The position numbers and the translations under genes are program-made. DNA of 18,008 bases from Pleurotus ostreatus/Saccharomyces cerevisiae fusant. Its lineage: Eukaryota > Opisthokonta. Below are positions 1 to 11,184 of this stretch, piece by piece. The stretch covers positions 1 through 18,008 of the forward strand of contig JAMQCK010000669.1 in the NCBI GenBank assembly GCA_024196135.1, written 5' to 3'. The notes below the pieces were generated by a model. It ran no database searches. It saw nothing but the letters and a program-made list of their open reading frames with translations, and had not been told where the DNA came from. Each line of letters starts with the position of its first letter. The first letter of the stretch is position 1.

Positions 1-1
1 A

Positions 2-3071
<3,070 letters not shown>

Positions 3072-3553
3072 TTAGGTCCGGTCATAGATGCAATTGAATT
3101 GGGTCCTACGCACAAGTCCCACAGCAAAATAGAGCAATTCAATAGACTAGGGAAGTGTATTATCTGTCGCTGGTGCTTCATGGAGACCTCAAGTAGCCGC
3201 TCGGAATGCGACGAGAACAAGAATCGCCGCTGGACAGGCCGGTCAAATCCAGGCTACATAACATAGCTGATGGGTCCGATCTCCGTATCAGGTTAGTCCC
3301 CTGGATGCTGGAGCGGAACTGAATAGTATGCGCCCCACAGATACCATAGTGCATTGATCCTTCTTGAGCAGCATGAACGTGCACGGCGCAACATGGCTGG
3401 TGAGGACGTCGAGCAGGAGCAAGAATGTCGACGACTCGGTCGCGCATACGCGGAAATGGCCGCAGCATATGGCCCGCCTGGTCTCGGGCCGCCTTCGGGA
3501 GGAAGACGGGAGAAATGAAGACGAGGGGCGCGCGCAGGACGCGTCCAGACGCG

Positions 3554-3561
3554 TGACGTCA
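3554..3561. promoter_or_regulatory. CRE-like palindrome TGACGTCA
   Basis: A perfect 8-bp TGACGTCA palindrome, the classical binding site for ATF/CREB-type bZIP factors. It lies about 100 bp upstream of the TATA box and 250 bp upstream of the ARMT1 start codon. The sequence is certain. A role in regulation is inferred from position only. A second copy lies upstream of the NIPSNAP gene. Confidence 0.55.
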
Positions 3562-3661
3562 CTGGGAAGCGGGGAGAATGACTTCCTGATTGGGCGCCTC
3601 CAGTCGCTTTTCCTCGCGTTTCCGTCATAGCCTATGTATCAGCCGACATCGGAACCGCGCG

Positions 3662-3668
3662 TATAAAA
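3662..3668 (+). promoter_or_regulatory. TATA box of the ARMT1-like gene
   Basis: TATAAAA in a GC-rich setting, 140 nt upstream of the chosen ATG at 3808. Transcription would be expected to start near 3690-3700, which supports 3808 as the start instead of the in-frame ATG at 3688. It is the only consensus TATA box I find close to a gene start in this window. Confidence 0.65.
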
Positions 3669-3807
3669 GACAGCAGAAAGGAGCCTCATGACAAGCTGTC
3701 GCCCGCCTCCTCCTTGTTCCCCGCGTTCACCAGAACCGCTATCTCGCGACGCGTACGCCAAGCCCTTGCTCCTGCCGGTTCCCTCTGACTCGTCTTCAGA
3801 TATCGCC

Positions 3808-5687
3808 ATGGCTGAACAACATACGAAAGGTGCGTACTGGAGTCGGAATACTTGCGCCATGTCTCATGCATGCATATAGTCGCACTGCACCTTGGCCATT
3901 TGCCATCCAAGAACACCAATATCAAGGCGCCATGGCCCAGGACCCCAACGAGGGTATGACTGCTTTGTTCTCTGGGCGAAGCAGTACTGACACTTCTCAG
4001 ATTGACCCCAATAACCCGCCTTGGCCGTAAGCTCGCCCAACTCCCTTACCGAGGACGTAACTCATAATCCTAACAGAGCGTACCGAGGCTACCACGAGTA
4101 CAGCTTCGCGCATGCCACAATGCAATCTCGCCTCCCAACCATCCTCGGCAAGGCGATCGACGATGTTACGGTTACGCTCAACCAGCAAAGCTCCGAGGAG
4201 ATTATCGTCGACCTCGTTCACTGCATAGAGCGCATGGACGAGCTCATGCACGATTTGAGCGGCAACGCAAAGCTCCGCCCCATTGTCGACGACAACGAGG
4301 GCGATGTCGCTCTGTGGAATAAGGAGATTGCGAAGTACTTCCAAGGTGCGCCTCCGCATGATACCGACTACGCCATGCTTATCGTACATTAGGCAAGGAC
4401 TTCATGAACGCGCCGTGGCTCTTCGCAGAGGCGTACAAGTATCGCCGTCTGCGGGAGTGTTTCAGCGTCAGCAAATACTGGAAAGACTACGACGTGTTCT
4501 TCCGCCAGAAGGTGCGACGAGCCAGGCATCTCTCCCTTACCTGCATCTTATACTTTCCAGTGCGACACCTTCTCGCGCTCGAATGAGGCCGTCTTCGAAC
4601 TGTCCACGCGCTTCGCCGAGCCCTTCAAGATCTCCGACAACTTGTCTGACGCCGAGAAGCTGGAAGCAGAGCGCTTGATGTTCCTCGAGCTCACTCAAGG
4701 TACCGTCCGTTCACAGCCTATCTTCGTCCTCTCACAACTTGCTCAGTATGCTTGTGGGGCAATTCTACGGATCTGTCTCTTCTCGTCAACATGACCGAGG
4801 AACAGATCAAGTCTCTTCAGGCGACCGGCGGCGAGCATCTTGCTGCTACCGAGAAGAACATCCTCGGAAATCATCTCGGCGAGTTGTGGGAGACCGTAAA
4901 GGAGCTGCGCGGCAAGACCGGTGGTCGCGTCGACTTCGTTCTTGACAACGCCGGCTTCGAGCTGTACTGCGACTGCGTCTACGCCGACTTCCTCATTCAG
5001 AGTGGGCTCGCCTCGCAAGTCCGCTTCCATGGCAAGCGCTATCCGTGGTTCGTCTCGGATGTGACGCGCAAGGACTGGGAGTGGCTGCTCAACATTATGG
5101 TCTACGGTCAACTCTTCCCTAAGGCCACCGAAGCCGAGCTTGGCAGTCTTCGCAAGCTCGGACACCGCTGGAGGGAGTACGAGAAGAGCGGCAAGTGGGT
5201 GTACGAGCAGCACCCCTTCTGGTGCACTGGGTACACGTACTGGGACCTGCACTCTGAGGCGCCGGATCTGTTCCTGCACCTCAGCAAGAGCGATTTGGTG
5301 ATCTTCAAGGTGACGTCCCCCTTTGCTTGCCGCGCGCGACTGTGCTGACGCCGAAGTAGGGCGACCTCAACCACCGCAAGCTCACTTACGATTGCGCTGC
5401 TCCTGCAAGCACTCCCTTCGACGTTGCTATCGGCCCAATGGCGAACTCTGCGGGTGCGCCTAAGATCGCTAGCTTACGCACGATCAAGAGCGACGTCGTC
5501 GTCGGCCTCGGCGAGCAAGGCGACGAACTTGCGGAGAAGCTGGACAAGGAAGAGCCCGGCTGGAAGATCAGCGGCAAATATGTGAGTTTGGCTCCAGTCT
5601 CAACACACAGCATGTGTGCTCATTTACCTTCAGGCCGTTGTCTTGCTTTCGGAGGGACGTCCTGGAGAGAAAGTCCGCTTCGCGTAG
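3808..5687 (+). CDS. ARMT1: ARMT1/DUF89 family damage-control phosphatase
   Basis: Exons: 3808-3829, 3880-3953, 4001-4026 (26 nt), 4077-4345, 4393-4511, 4561-4699, 4747-5309, 5360-5581, 5634-5687; 495 residues. The start ATG has a CGCCATGG context. Introns are 47-52 nt, and the second has a perfect TACTGAC branch point. Family motifs are clear: FVLDNAGFEL (Asp283, Asn284), which binds the divalent metal, GDLN at 405-408 (usual form GDLNYRKL, here HRKL), and a C-terminal RTIKSDVVVGL. The family comprises yeast YMR027W and human ARMT1. These are Mn/Ni/Co-dependent phosphatases acting on sugar phosphates such as fructose-1-phosphate, thought to clear damaged or excess phospho-metabolites. Human ARMT1 was also reported to methylate glutamate side chains, a claim I consider less secure. 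The protein is expected to be cytosolic, as no signal or membrane segment is visible. The first 45 residues are low in motif content and are the least certain part of the model. Confidence 0.92.
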
Positions 5688-6040
5688 GCAGATCGTTATG
5701 TACCATTTGCGAGTTCCCTATAGCCGCCGTAGCTTGGACAGCATCCCAGTAAAACCAGTCGTCTGTAGCTTTGGTATCTGTAACATACGTACGTGTATAA
5801 TATCCGCGTCTGGCATCCTATGGCACCCTACCCACGAGAGCCTTGCCATGATTCAGATGCATTTAAGGAGTGGGCTTTGGCGAACGCGTTCAATCAGGTG
5901 ATCGCGTTTGCTTCCGTTTGAACCAGCGCGGGCGATCCAACCAGACTAATTGACAGCTGCAGAACGATGGGCGAGGCAAATTGGACTCCTGACGCATCTC
6001 TCTCTCTCCGCATACGCGTACACTCTTTTGGATTCCGGCC
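5688..6040. other. Intergenic: ARMT1 3' UTR and promoter of the membrane-protein gene
   Basis: About 350 nt without a supported gene. Open frames here are short and carry no recognisable motif. The last 50 nt hold a TC dinucleotide run. No TATA box is evident. Confidence 0.5.
5997..6009 (+). promoter_or_regulatory. TC dinucleotide run upstream of start codon
   Basis: A short uninterrupted TC repeat about 32 nt upstream of the ATG at 6041. Pyrimidine-rich stretches commonly mark transcription start regions of fungal genes that lack a TATA box. The assignment as a core-promoter element is inference. Confidence 0.35.
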
Positions 6041-6979
6041 ATGCTGTTCCGCTCTTCCTGGGGTTTCTTGTTGCTCTTCACCACCTGGACCGCCTATGCT
6101 TCACCCATATATGACCCATTCAACGGGATACTAGACGGAGAACAGGCAAGCGCAACTGGGGTCGGAGGGCACCTACCGACGACAGCAGCGTCTGCAGTCC
6201 TAGCATCAGCGCATTCGGAGACAGCGTCTGCGTCTGCTACCACCAGCGCGTCGGGAAGCCTGCACAGCGCATCCGCCTCGTCGAAAGGCACGTCCGACAA
6301 AGACCAGTCGACGACGAAGTCGGAGACAGCTCCAGTTACGACCGCTATCACTGTAGATCGCGGCGGCACGACGCACACATACACCGATTACCACACATCG
6401 TACCGATCCCACTCACTTCGGGCGCCCTCGCTCACATTCACCTTCAGTGCTCCGTCGTACACCCCGACGCCCACGAAGGATGCCGGCTCGATGGCCACGG
6501 CGTCCGAAACGCGCGCGGAAGCCCAGCAGTGGAAGGCGATTGGCGTCGCCGTGCTCTCGCTCGCGGTCGTCGCGGTCATCGTCCTCGGCGTGTACTACTG
6601 GGACAAGTACCGCGTCGTGATCCGGCAGATCTTCTGCTGCGGGCGCAAGCGCGGCAACGACTGGGCGGAGCAGCTCGAGCCGGAGGGCAACAAGGCGTGG
6701 GAGGCGCGCATCGCGGGCGAGGATGGGCACCGCTACCCGACGATTGGCAGCCTGGAGGAGATCGAGAAGGCGAGGGAGAAGGCGGGGTATGGCGAGGCGG
6801 CGGGGGAGAAGGGACAGCCGGCGCCCGCGGGCGGGCTGCCTGTCCCGCTGCACCACGGCTTTGAGGATTCGGAGCACCCACTGTCGCCTTTCTTCCGCCG
6901 ACCGAGCCTGCGAGGGCAAGGGCAGGCGCCGTCGACGCCGCGCGCCGTGATGATGAACCCGAACACAGCTCTCCTATAA
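6041..6979 (+). CDS. Secretory single-pass membrane protein with Ser/Thr/Ala-rich ectodomain
   Basis: One uninterrupted frame of 312 residues, the only intronless gene here. Residues 1-20 form a classical signal peptide (MLFRSSWGFLLLFTTWTAYA, cleavage likely before SPIYD). Residues 30-160 are rich in Ser, Thr and Ala, consistent with heavy O-mannosylation. One transmembrane helix spans about residues 166-188, followed by the basic WDKYR stop-transfer and a juxtamembrane CC pair that could be palmitoylated. A hydrophilic tail of about 120 residues follows, rich in Gly, Glu, Arg and Pro. The order signal, mucin-like stalk, helix and tail is that of Mid2/Wsc-type cell-wall stress sensors. There is no cysteine-rich WSC domain and I see no sequence motif that proves membership. 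The gene is convergent with the small gene at 7127-7427. Function unknown. Confidence 0.82.
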   Translation: MLFRSSWGFLLLFTTWTAYASPIYDPFNGILDGEQASATGVGGHLPTTAASAVLASAHSETASASATTSASGSLHSASASSKGTSDKDQSTTKSETAPVTTAITVDRGGTTHTYTDYHTSYRSHSLRAPSLTFTFSAPSYTPTPTKDAGSMATASETRAEAQQWKAIGVAVLSLAVVAVIVLGVYYWDKYRVVIRQIFCCGRKRGNDWAEQLEPEGNKAWEARIAGEDGHRYPTIGSLEEIEKAREKAGYGEAAGEKGQPAPAGGLPVPLHHGFEDSEHPLSPFFRRPSLRGQGQAPSTPRAVMMNPNTALL

Positions 6980-7126
6980 ATGATTGGCCAGCACAACACG
7001 ATTGCATTCACAGTGTTATCCCTGCTCACACTGCACTAGCACAACATCGATACTCAGCATAACTATTGACCATGGCACATTGTACATTACCACACGCACA
7101 CACTGTATCCTTCGCTATTTGTCATC

Positions 7127-7427
7127 CTATGTGGGCTTCTGGCTGGTGGACGGCTGTTCTTTTGATTTATCGACGGGGAACCTCCGGTCAACATAGTCGG
7201 CGAGGACGAGTCCAGCGGCGGCGAAGCCGCAGACAGCAAGAGAGAATTTGAGACGGGTTGTCGGAGAGAGAACTGCAGCAAGTTCAGAGGTCTTGCCAAA
7301 AGCAGGGTAAGGGTGAGGGCGCACCAAGCCAGGACTGGAGAAGCGAGCGTTCGGAGACAGTTGTCCTCTCTGCTAGACGCTCGCCGTACGTCTTGAGCTT
7401 CTGGCGATCCGATTGAACAGGTGCCAT
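7127..7427 (-). CDS. Small single-pass membrane protein, 81 residues, function unknown
   Basis: Two exons on the minus strand, 7427-7390 and 7334-7127, joined across a 55-nt GT...CAG intron (7389-7335). The phases match (AC + T = Thr). The protein begins MAPVQSDRQKLKT and continues PGLVRPHPYPAFGKTSELAAVL. One hydrophobic helix (FSLAVCGFAAAGLVLADYV) follows, then a short polar tail ending in QKPT. Size, basic N-terminus and single central helix resemble accessory subunits of mitochondrial inner-membrane complexes, but I do not recognise the family. The gene diverges from riboflavin synthase with a 180-nt shared upstream region and converges with the membrane-protein gene, 147 nt away. The second exon without splicing lacks a good ATG, which supports the intron. 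The alternative is that the frame is chance, but the clean splice and the helix argue against that. Confidence 0.62.
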
Positions 7428-7607
7428 TGTGTCTGCTTGCAGCAGAGGTCCGTATATGTGGACAAGGGCAGGGCGAGCGGCCTGCCTGCAAGCTGGTGAG
7501 GGCGTAGAGTGGGCGTAAGAGCTGCGTAAGGGGTGGTCCAGACACTGGTGATGAGACGCGACGGTGTATCGGTCCGACATCCGGATTACTGCCATCCTCC
7601 TCCAGTC
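7428..7607. promoter_or_regulatory. Shared divergent promoter region
   Basis: Only 180 nt separate the start codons of the small minus-strand gene and RIB5, so both promoters and 5' leaders must lie here. No TATA box is visible on either strand. Shared regulation is possible but not shown. Confidence 0.5.
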
Positions 7608-8466
7608 ATGTTCACAGGCTTAGTATGAAACTGCGAACGCCTGAAGTCCTGGAATTTACCTTGCGCTCAGATCGAACATCTGGGGACCGTCTCCTCCATC
7701 GACCAGGATGACACGGGCTGCACTTTGGTCATCAGTGACTCGGCGCCGATACTGGGCGACTGCCATGTTGGCGACTCGATCGCTGTGAACGGCGCTTGCC
7801 TGACTGTCACCGAGTTTGACGCTGAAAAGGTCGGAGGATGGTTCAAGGTATGGCTAGCCAATGAGACCCTGCAGAGGACCGATCTCGGTGAGTGCGTGCT
7901 TAGTCGGTTCGCGACTGCTTGCTCATCTTCCGGGCAGGCGAACGGGTGGTCGGCGATCAGGTTAACCTCGAGCGAGCCATGGGTGCTCATGTACGCTTTG
8001 GTGGACACTTCGTCCAGGTGTGTACCCATTCGCGAACTTCTGCCATGTCTGACCAAATACTATCTAGGCTCATGTCGATACGACGGCTACGCTCGTTGAG
8101 CGTACCTCGGACGGGGATTCGCAACGCCTCACCTTCGAATTGCCGGAACCGACTGTCACACGCCCATCGCTCCTACCATATCTCATTCCGAAAGGCTATG
8201 TCACTATTGATGGCGCTTCCCTCACCATCACTGGCGTCGACGACGCGAAGCGCCGGTTCAGCATCATGCTCATCCAGCATACTCAGGAGAAGATCACCCT
8301 TAGCAAGAAGCCCATAGGTGCGAAGGTTAACATCGAGGTCGATATGGTCGGCAAGTACGTGGAGAAGAGCGTTGTGGCGGCACTTGGTGGGGGCGGTACC
8401 GAGGGCTTCAGATCCCTGATCGAGAAGGTCGTATTGGACGTCCTGGCGAAGAAGGGAATAGCGTAG
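7608..8466 (+). CDS. RIB5: Riboflavin synthase
   Basis: Exons: 7608-7622 (15 nt), 7671-7887, 7938-8017, 8068-8466; 236 residues, close to the yeast Rib5 length. It catalyses the last step of riboflavin synthesis: two molecules of 6,7-dimethyl-8-ribityllumazine yield riboflavin plus a pyrimidinedione. The N-terminal MFTGLIEHLG is diagnostic and is split by the first intron right after MFTGL. Two lumazine-binding repeats follow: GDSIAVNGACLTVTEF with LANETLQRTDLGERVVGDQVNLERAM in the first, and KGYVTIDGASLTITGVDD with VDMVGKYVEK in the second. The enzyme works as a trimer in the cytosol. The usual GHFVQGHVD motif reads GHFVQAHVD here, exactly at an exon junction. The gene is divergent from the small gene at 7127-7427. 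I see no FMN riboswitch, and none is expected for this gene in fungi. Confidence 0.96.
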
Positions 8467-8802
8467 CAGGTACCGCATGCAGTATACAATTGTATCATAG
8501 ACGTTCGGGGCCCCATAGTCATCTGCTTGTTTGCGGGGGACAATGAAAAACGTTGGCTCGACAGTCCTAGATTGGCATCTGGGCCTGATGCTTGGGTCGA
8601 TGGACGGGGACTGTCGTTCGGAGTGGTACGGATAGCTCTCTCTGTCTCTGTCACTGTCGGACATTTGAGCTCCAGAAAGCATCGCACAACGGGATGTTGA
8701 CGAGGAGGATCGTGCCGTGCGGGAACATGGTGAGCCACGCCGCGGCATTCGCCGGATCCGCGAACTACTACTTGACCTCAACCATCTCAGACGTCGTCAG
8801 CT
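8467..8802. other. Intergenic: RIB5 3' UTR and leader of the coiled-coil gene
   Basis: About 336 nt with no supported gene. An open plus-strand frame runs through 8592-8885 but has no motif. It overlaps the first exon and intron of the next gene in a different frame. No TATA box or clear polyadenylation signal is visible. Confidence 0.5.
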
Positions 8803-10650
8803 ATGGAGGCGCCGGTGAAGCGGAAGGTCTGCCTGCTCCTTCTCGTCACTGCCGGCGACCAGGGCTGACGAACGCGCCCGTCTAGGTTACCGCGAAGGTA
8901 TCATACAACGACATGAACCGGGCGCGTTCGACCCTCGCGTCGTCGCCCAACATCCCCCGCGCCCCGTCGCCACTCAAGAGCTACAACTCATCTCCAGCCA
9001 CGACACAACCGATACGACCCCGAGCGAAGGTGAACACCAGCGCCACGCCCATGCGCAAGACCGCCAGCGGAACGAGCAGCCTCGCATCCCCAATCGTCCG
9101 TTCAGCAACCCCTGCCCGCGACAGGCCTCCTATCAGCCGCTCCTCTTCACCTGCCCGGAGTGCCCTCTCTCCCAGGCTTGGTCCCGCGTCGCGCACTCCC
9201 GGCTTTCCGCGCTCCCAGCCGCAATCCGTGCCGTCGACGCCAACTCTCAGGCCGACGCTGTCTCCCGATCCCAACAACCACCATAGAGCACATCATCAGA
9301 GTATCTCCTTCCGAACCGGTGAACTGCCGGAGGAGAGGGCGGGCTCGGACGTGGACTATCAGCCCGCACCTGCACCCGCGAGCGGCGTCATGCGCATCAA
9401 GGCGAAGCTCACGAACGGTGCCAAGGCGCAGCCAGAAGGCCTCTCTGTCTCGCCGTCATCAGCATCCGCGATCGGTCGTCGACGCGTGCACTCCATATCG
9501 TCGAACACGTCGCAGTCGACCGTGGCCTCCCAGTCAGCCGCGTCCGCCGTCGCGTCCTCCTCTCGGCCCGATGCCCCATCATTATACCCCATCACTACCT
9601 CAGCCCCAGCGGCCAATCCGCACAGGTACGGGTCGTGGAGCAGGGCATCGGCATCCGACTACCGGCATAGCTACCAGTCTTTCTCGCGGCCTCATGATGA
9701 ATCTTCGCCGACAGTCAACCATAACCGCAGGATCAGCGCAAGGGTTGACCCATCGCAGATTGCGACCTTCAATGCGAAGGTTGACCCTACAACTATCCCT
9801 CTCCCGCCCCACTCGCCACCGACGTCGGCCGTGTCATTCTCGTCCAGGTCGTCTATCTCGCGTTCCTCGCTTTCAATGCGAACGGACTCGGATGATAGTG
9901 CGAGCAGCGCATCTACGCGCCATGACGGGACCAAGTCGCGAAGTTCGGGCGATAGCGGCCATGGGCATGATTCCGATGATTCGGAACGCCAGGAGCGCAG
10001 AGAGGCGAAGTCCAATCGGAAGGTTCGTTGTCATAGTTCATCACGCCCTTCTGTGTTCATGCACTTACGTCTCGTAGATTGCAGACCTTGAGATTACGAA
10101 CAAGTCCCTGCTCGCCATCAACGCCTCGCTGGAGAAGACGAAGAACCGGCAGGCGAAGGAGATACGCGACCTGAGGCGCAAGCTGCGCGAGTCGCGCCTC
10201 ATTCTTCCGCCGCGCGCATACCGTGCCGTCTCGAAGGATGAAGCCGCGGACGAGAAGGAGGAAGAGGAGGAAGAAGACGACGAAGAAGAGGAAGAAATGG
10301 AGGAAGAAGCGAACAAGGATGAGGCATTCATGCGCTTACGAGCCGCGATAGACGGTCTCATAGACTCGGGCAAGCGTGCCCTGGAGTCCAAGCCGGAGGT
10401 GGAGCACAAGACGACGAAGGTGCTCAGCGCAGAGGAGGTGCAGAGTTGGCGAGTCGCCCATGGCGACGAAGATGGACCGGGGCCCGACGACTCGTTCGCG
10501 GACGACTCCTTTTCGGTAGCCAACGAGAGCCTGGCGAACGACAGCATCATGACGATGTCAGAGGACGAAGTTGAGGCCATGACCGCGCCGTCCAGAAGCG
10601 TTACGCCGGACACCCGACCACCGATACTGGTGACGACCCCGCCGCTATGA
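8803..10650 (+). CDS. Ser/Pro-rich coiled-coil protein with acidic tract, function unknown
   Basis: Exons: 8803-8826, 8886-10022, 10078-10650; 577 residues. The first exon (MEAPVKRK) joins in frame to VTAKVSYNDMNRARS. Its intron has a CTGAC branch point. Residues 20-385 are low-complexity and basic, rich in Ser, Pro, Arg and Thr, with many SP/TP and RxxS sites typical of disordered phosphoproteins. Right after the second intron, residues 388-435 form a coiled coil: IADLEITNKSLLAINASLEK, then EIRDLRRKLRES. A Glu/Asp tract covers about residues 446-466. The C-terminus carries short repeats (DDSFADDSF and similar). The pattern suits a cytoskeletal, nuclear or scaffold protein. No catalytic domain is seen. 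If the small first exon is wrong, the ATG at 8913 gives a protein ten residues into exon 2. Confidence 0.82.
10252..10309 (+). repeat. GAG/GAA purine tract encoding an acidic run
   Basis: A nearly pure run of GAG, GAA and GAC codons inside the last exon of the coiled-coil gene. It encodes about 20 residues, almost all Glu or Asp. The mix of synonymous codons suggests an old or selected acidic tract instead of a fresh triplet expansion, though slippage may change its length between strains. Confidence 0.75.
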
Positions 10651-11184
10651 CGAGTGTACGGATGGCTTTCATACACGACTTCGGTCCCCTCAAGCCTCGC
10701 GCTCTGCCAGCATAACTGCTGTGTGCCCCTGCGGCACCTTACGACTTCTCTGCCCGTCACGACCCAACATCATACTCACCTTCATTCATTCGTTCCGAGC
10801 CTGGCGCTCGCCACCCTCCTTTTGCTTTCCTATTATTTGCCTGCCGCCTATTGCACCTTTCCTCCTATCATGAATGATACCAAGCTTTTTTATGCAGTAT
10901 ATACCATCACCCACTACCCGCTTTCCTACTACTATGGTCTGCTTCATCACATGTTCCCGCATCTCGTCTCTACACTGCATGCCTTGTTATCTGCGTCTAT
11001 CTGCACATACAAGCCTAATAGGATACTTAAGGTCAGGAGGATGTATAGTACCGCTGAGGAAGATAGACAATTGAAATTCGTGAATCTGCCCAATCGTCCA
11101 GCTTGTGCCATTGGTTTTGCAAGAGTTCGCGGAGGTAGGCCGATGATCTGGACACTGACCGGTCCTAATCATGCATTCATGCGC
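10651..11184. other. Convergent 3' UTR region
   Basis: About 534 nt between the stops of two convergent genes. The sequence is pyrimidine-rich near 10735-10865 on the plus strand. A 248-codon open frame (10654-11400) covers it but looks like chance. I see no RNA gene or repeat. Confidence 0.5.

Larger units (their letters stand above)
3072..3807. other. Intergenic: ABC transporter 3' UTR and ARMT1 promoter
   Basis: About 735 nt with no convincing gene. Short open frames on both strands lack family motifs and splice logic. The distal half should hold the transporter 3' UTR, although I see no clear AATAAA. The proximal half holds a CRE-like palindrome, an inverted CCAAT core near 3590 and a TATA box. 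The upstream ATG at 3688 is in frame with the ARMT1 start. It lies only about 20 nt after the TATA box, so it is probably not transcribed. Confidence 0.6.

Noticed and set aside
3364..3630. Plus-strand open frame between the transporter and ARMT1
   Set aside because: No motif, no plausible splicing partner, and it overlaps the CRE site of the ARMT1 promoter region.
3688..3807. In-frame 40-residue N-terminal extension of ARMT1 from ATG 3688
   Set aside because: The ATG is about 20 nt from the TATA box, so it is probably at or before the transcription start. The ATG at 3808 has a better context.
8592..8885. 97-codon plus-strand open frame before the coiled-coil gene
   Set aside because: It overlaps exon 1 and intron 1 of that gene in another frame and has no recognisable domain.
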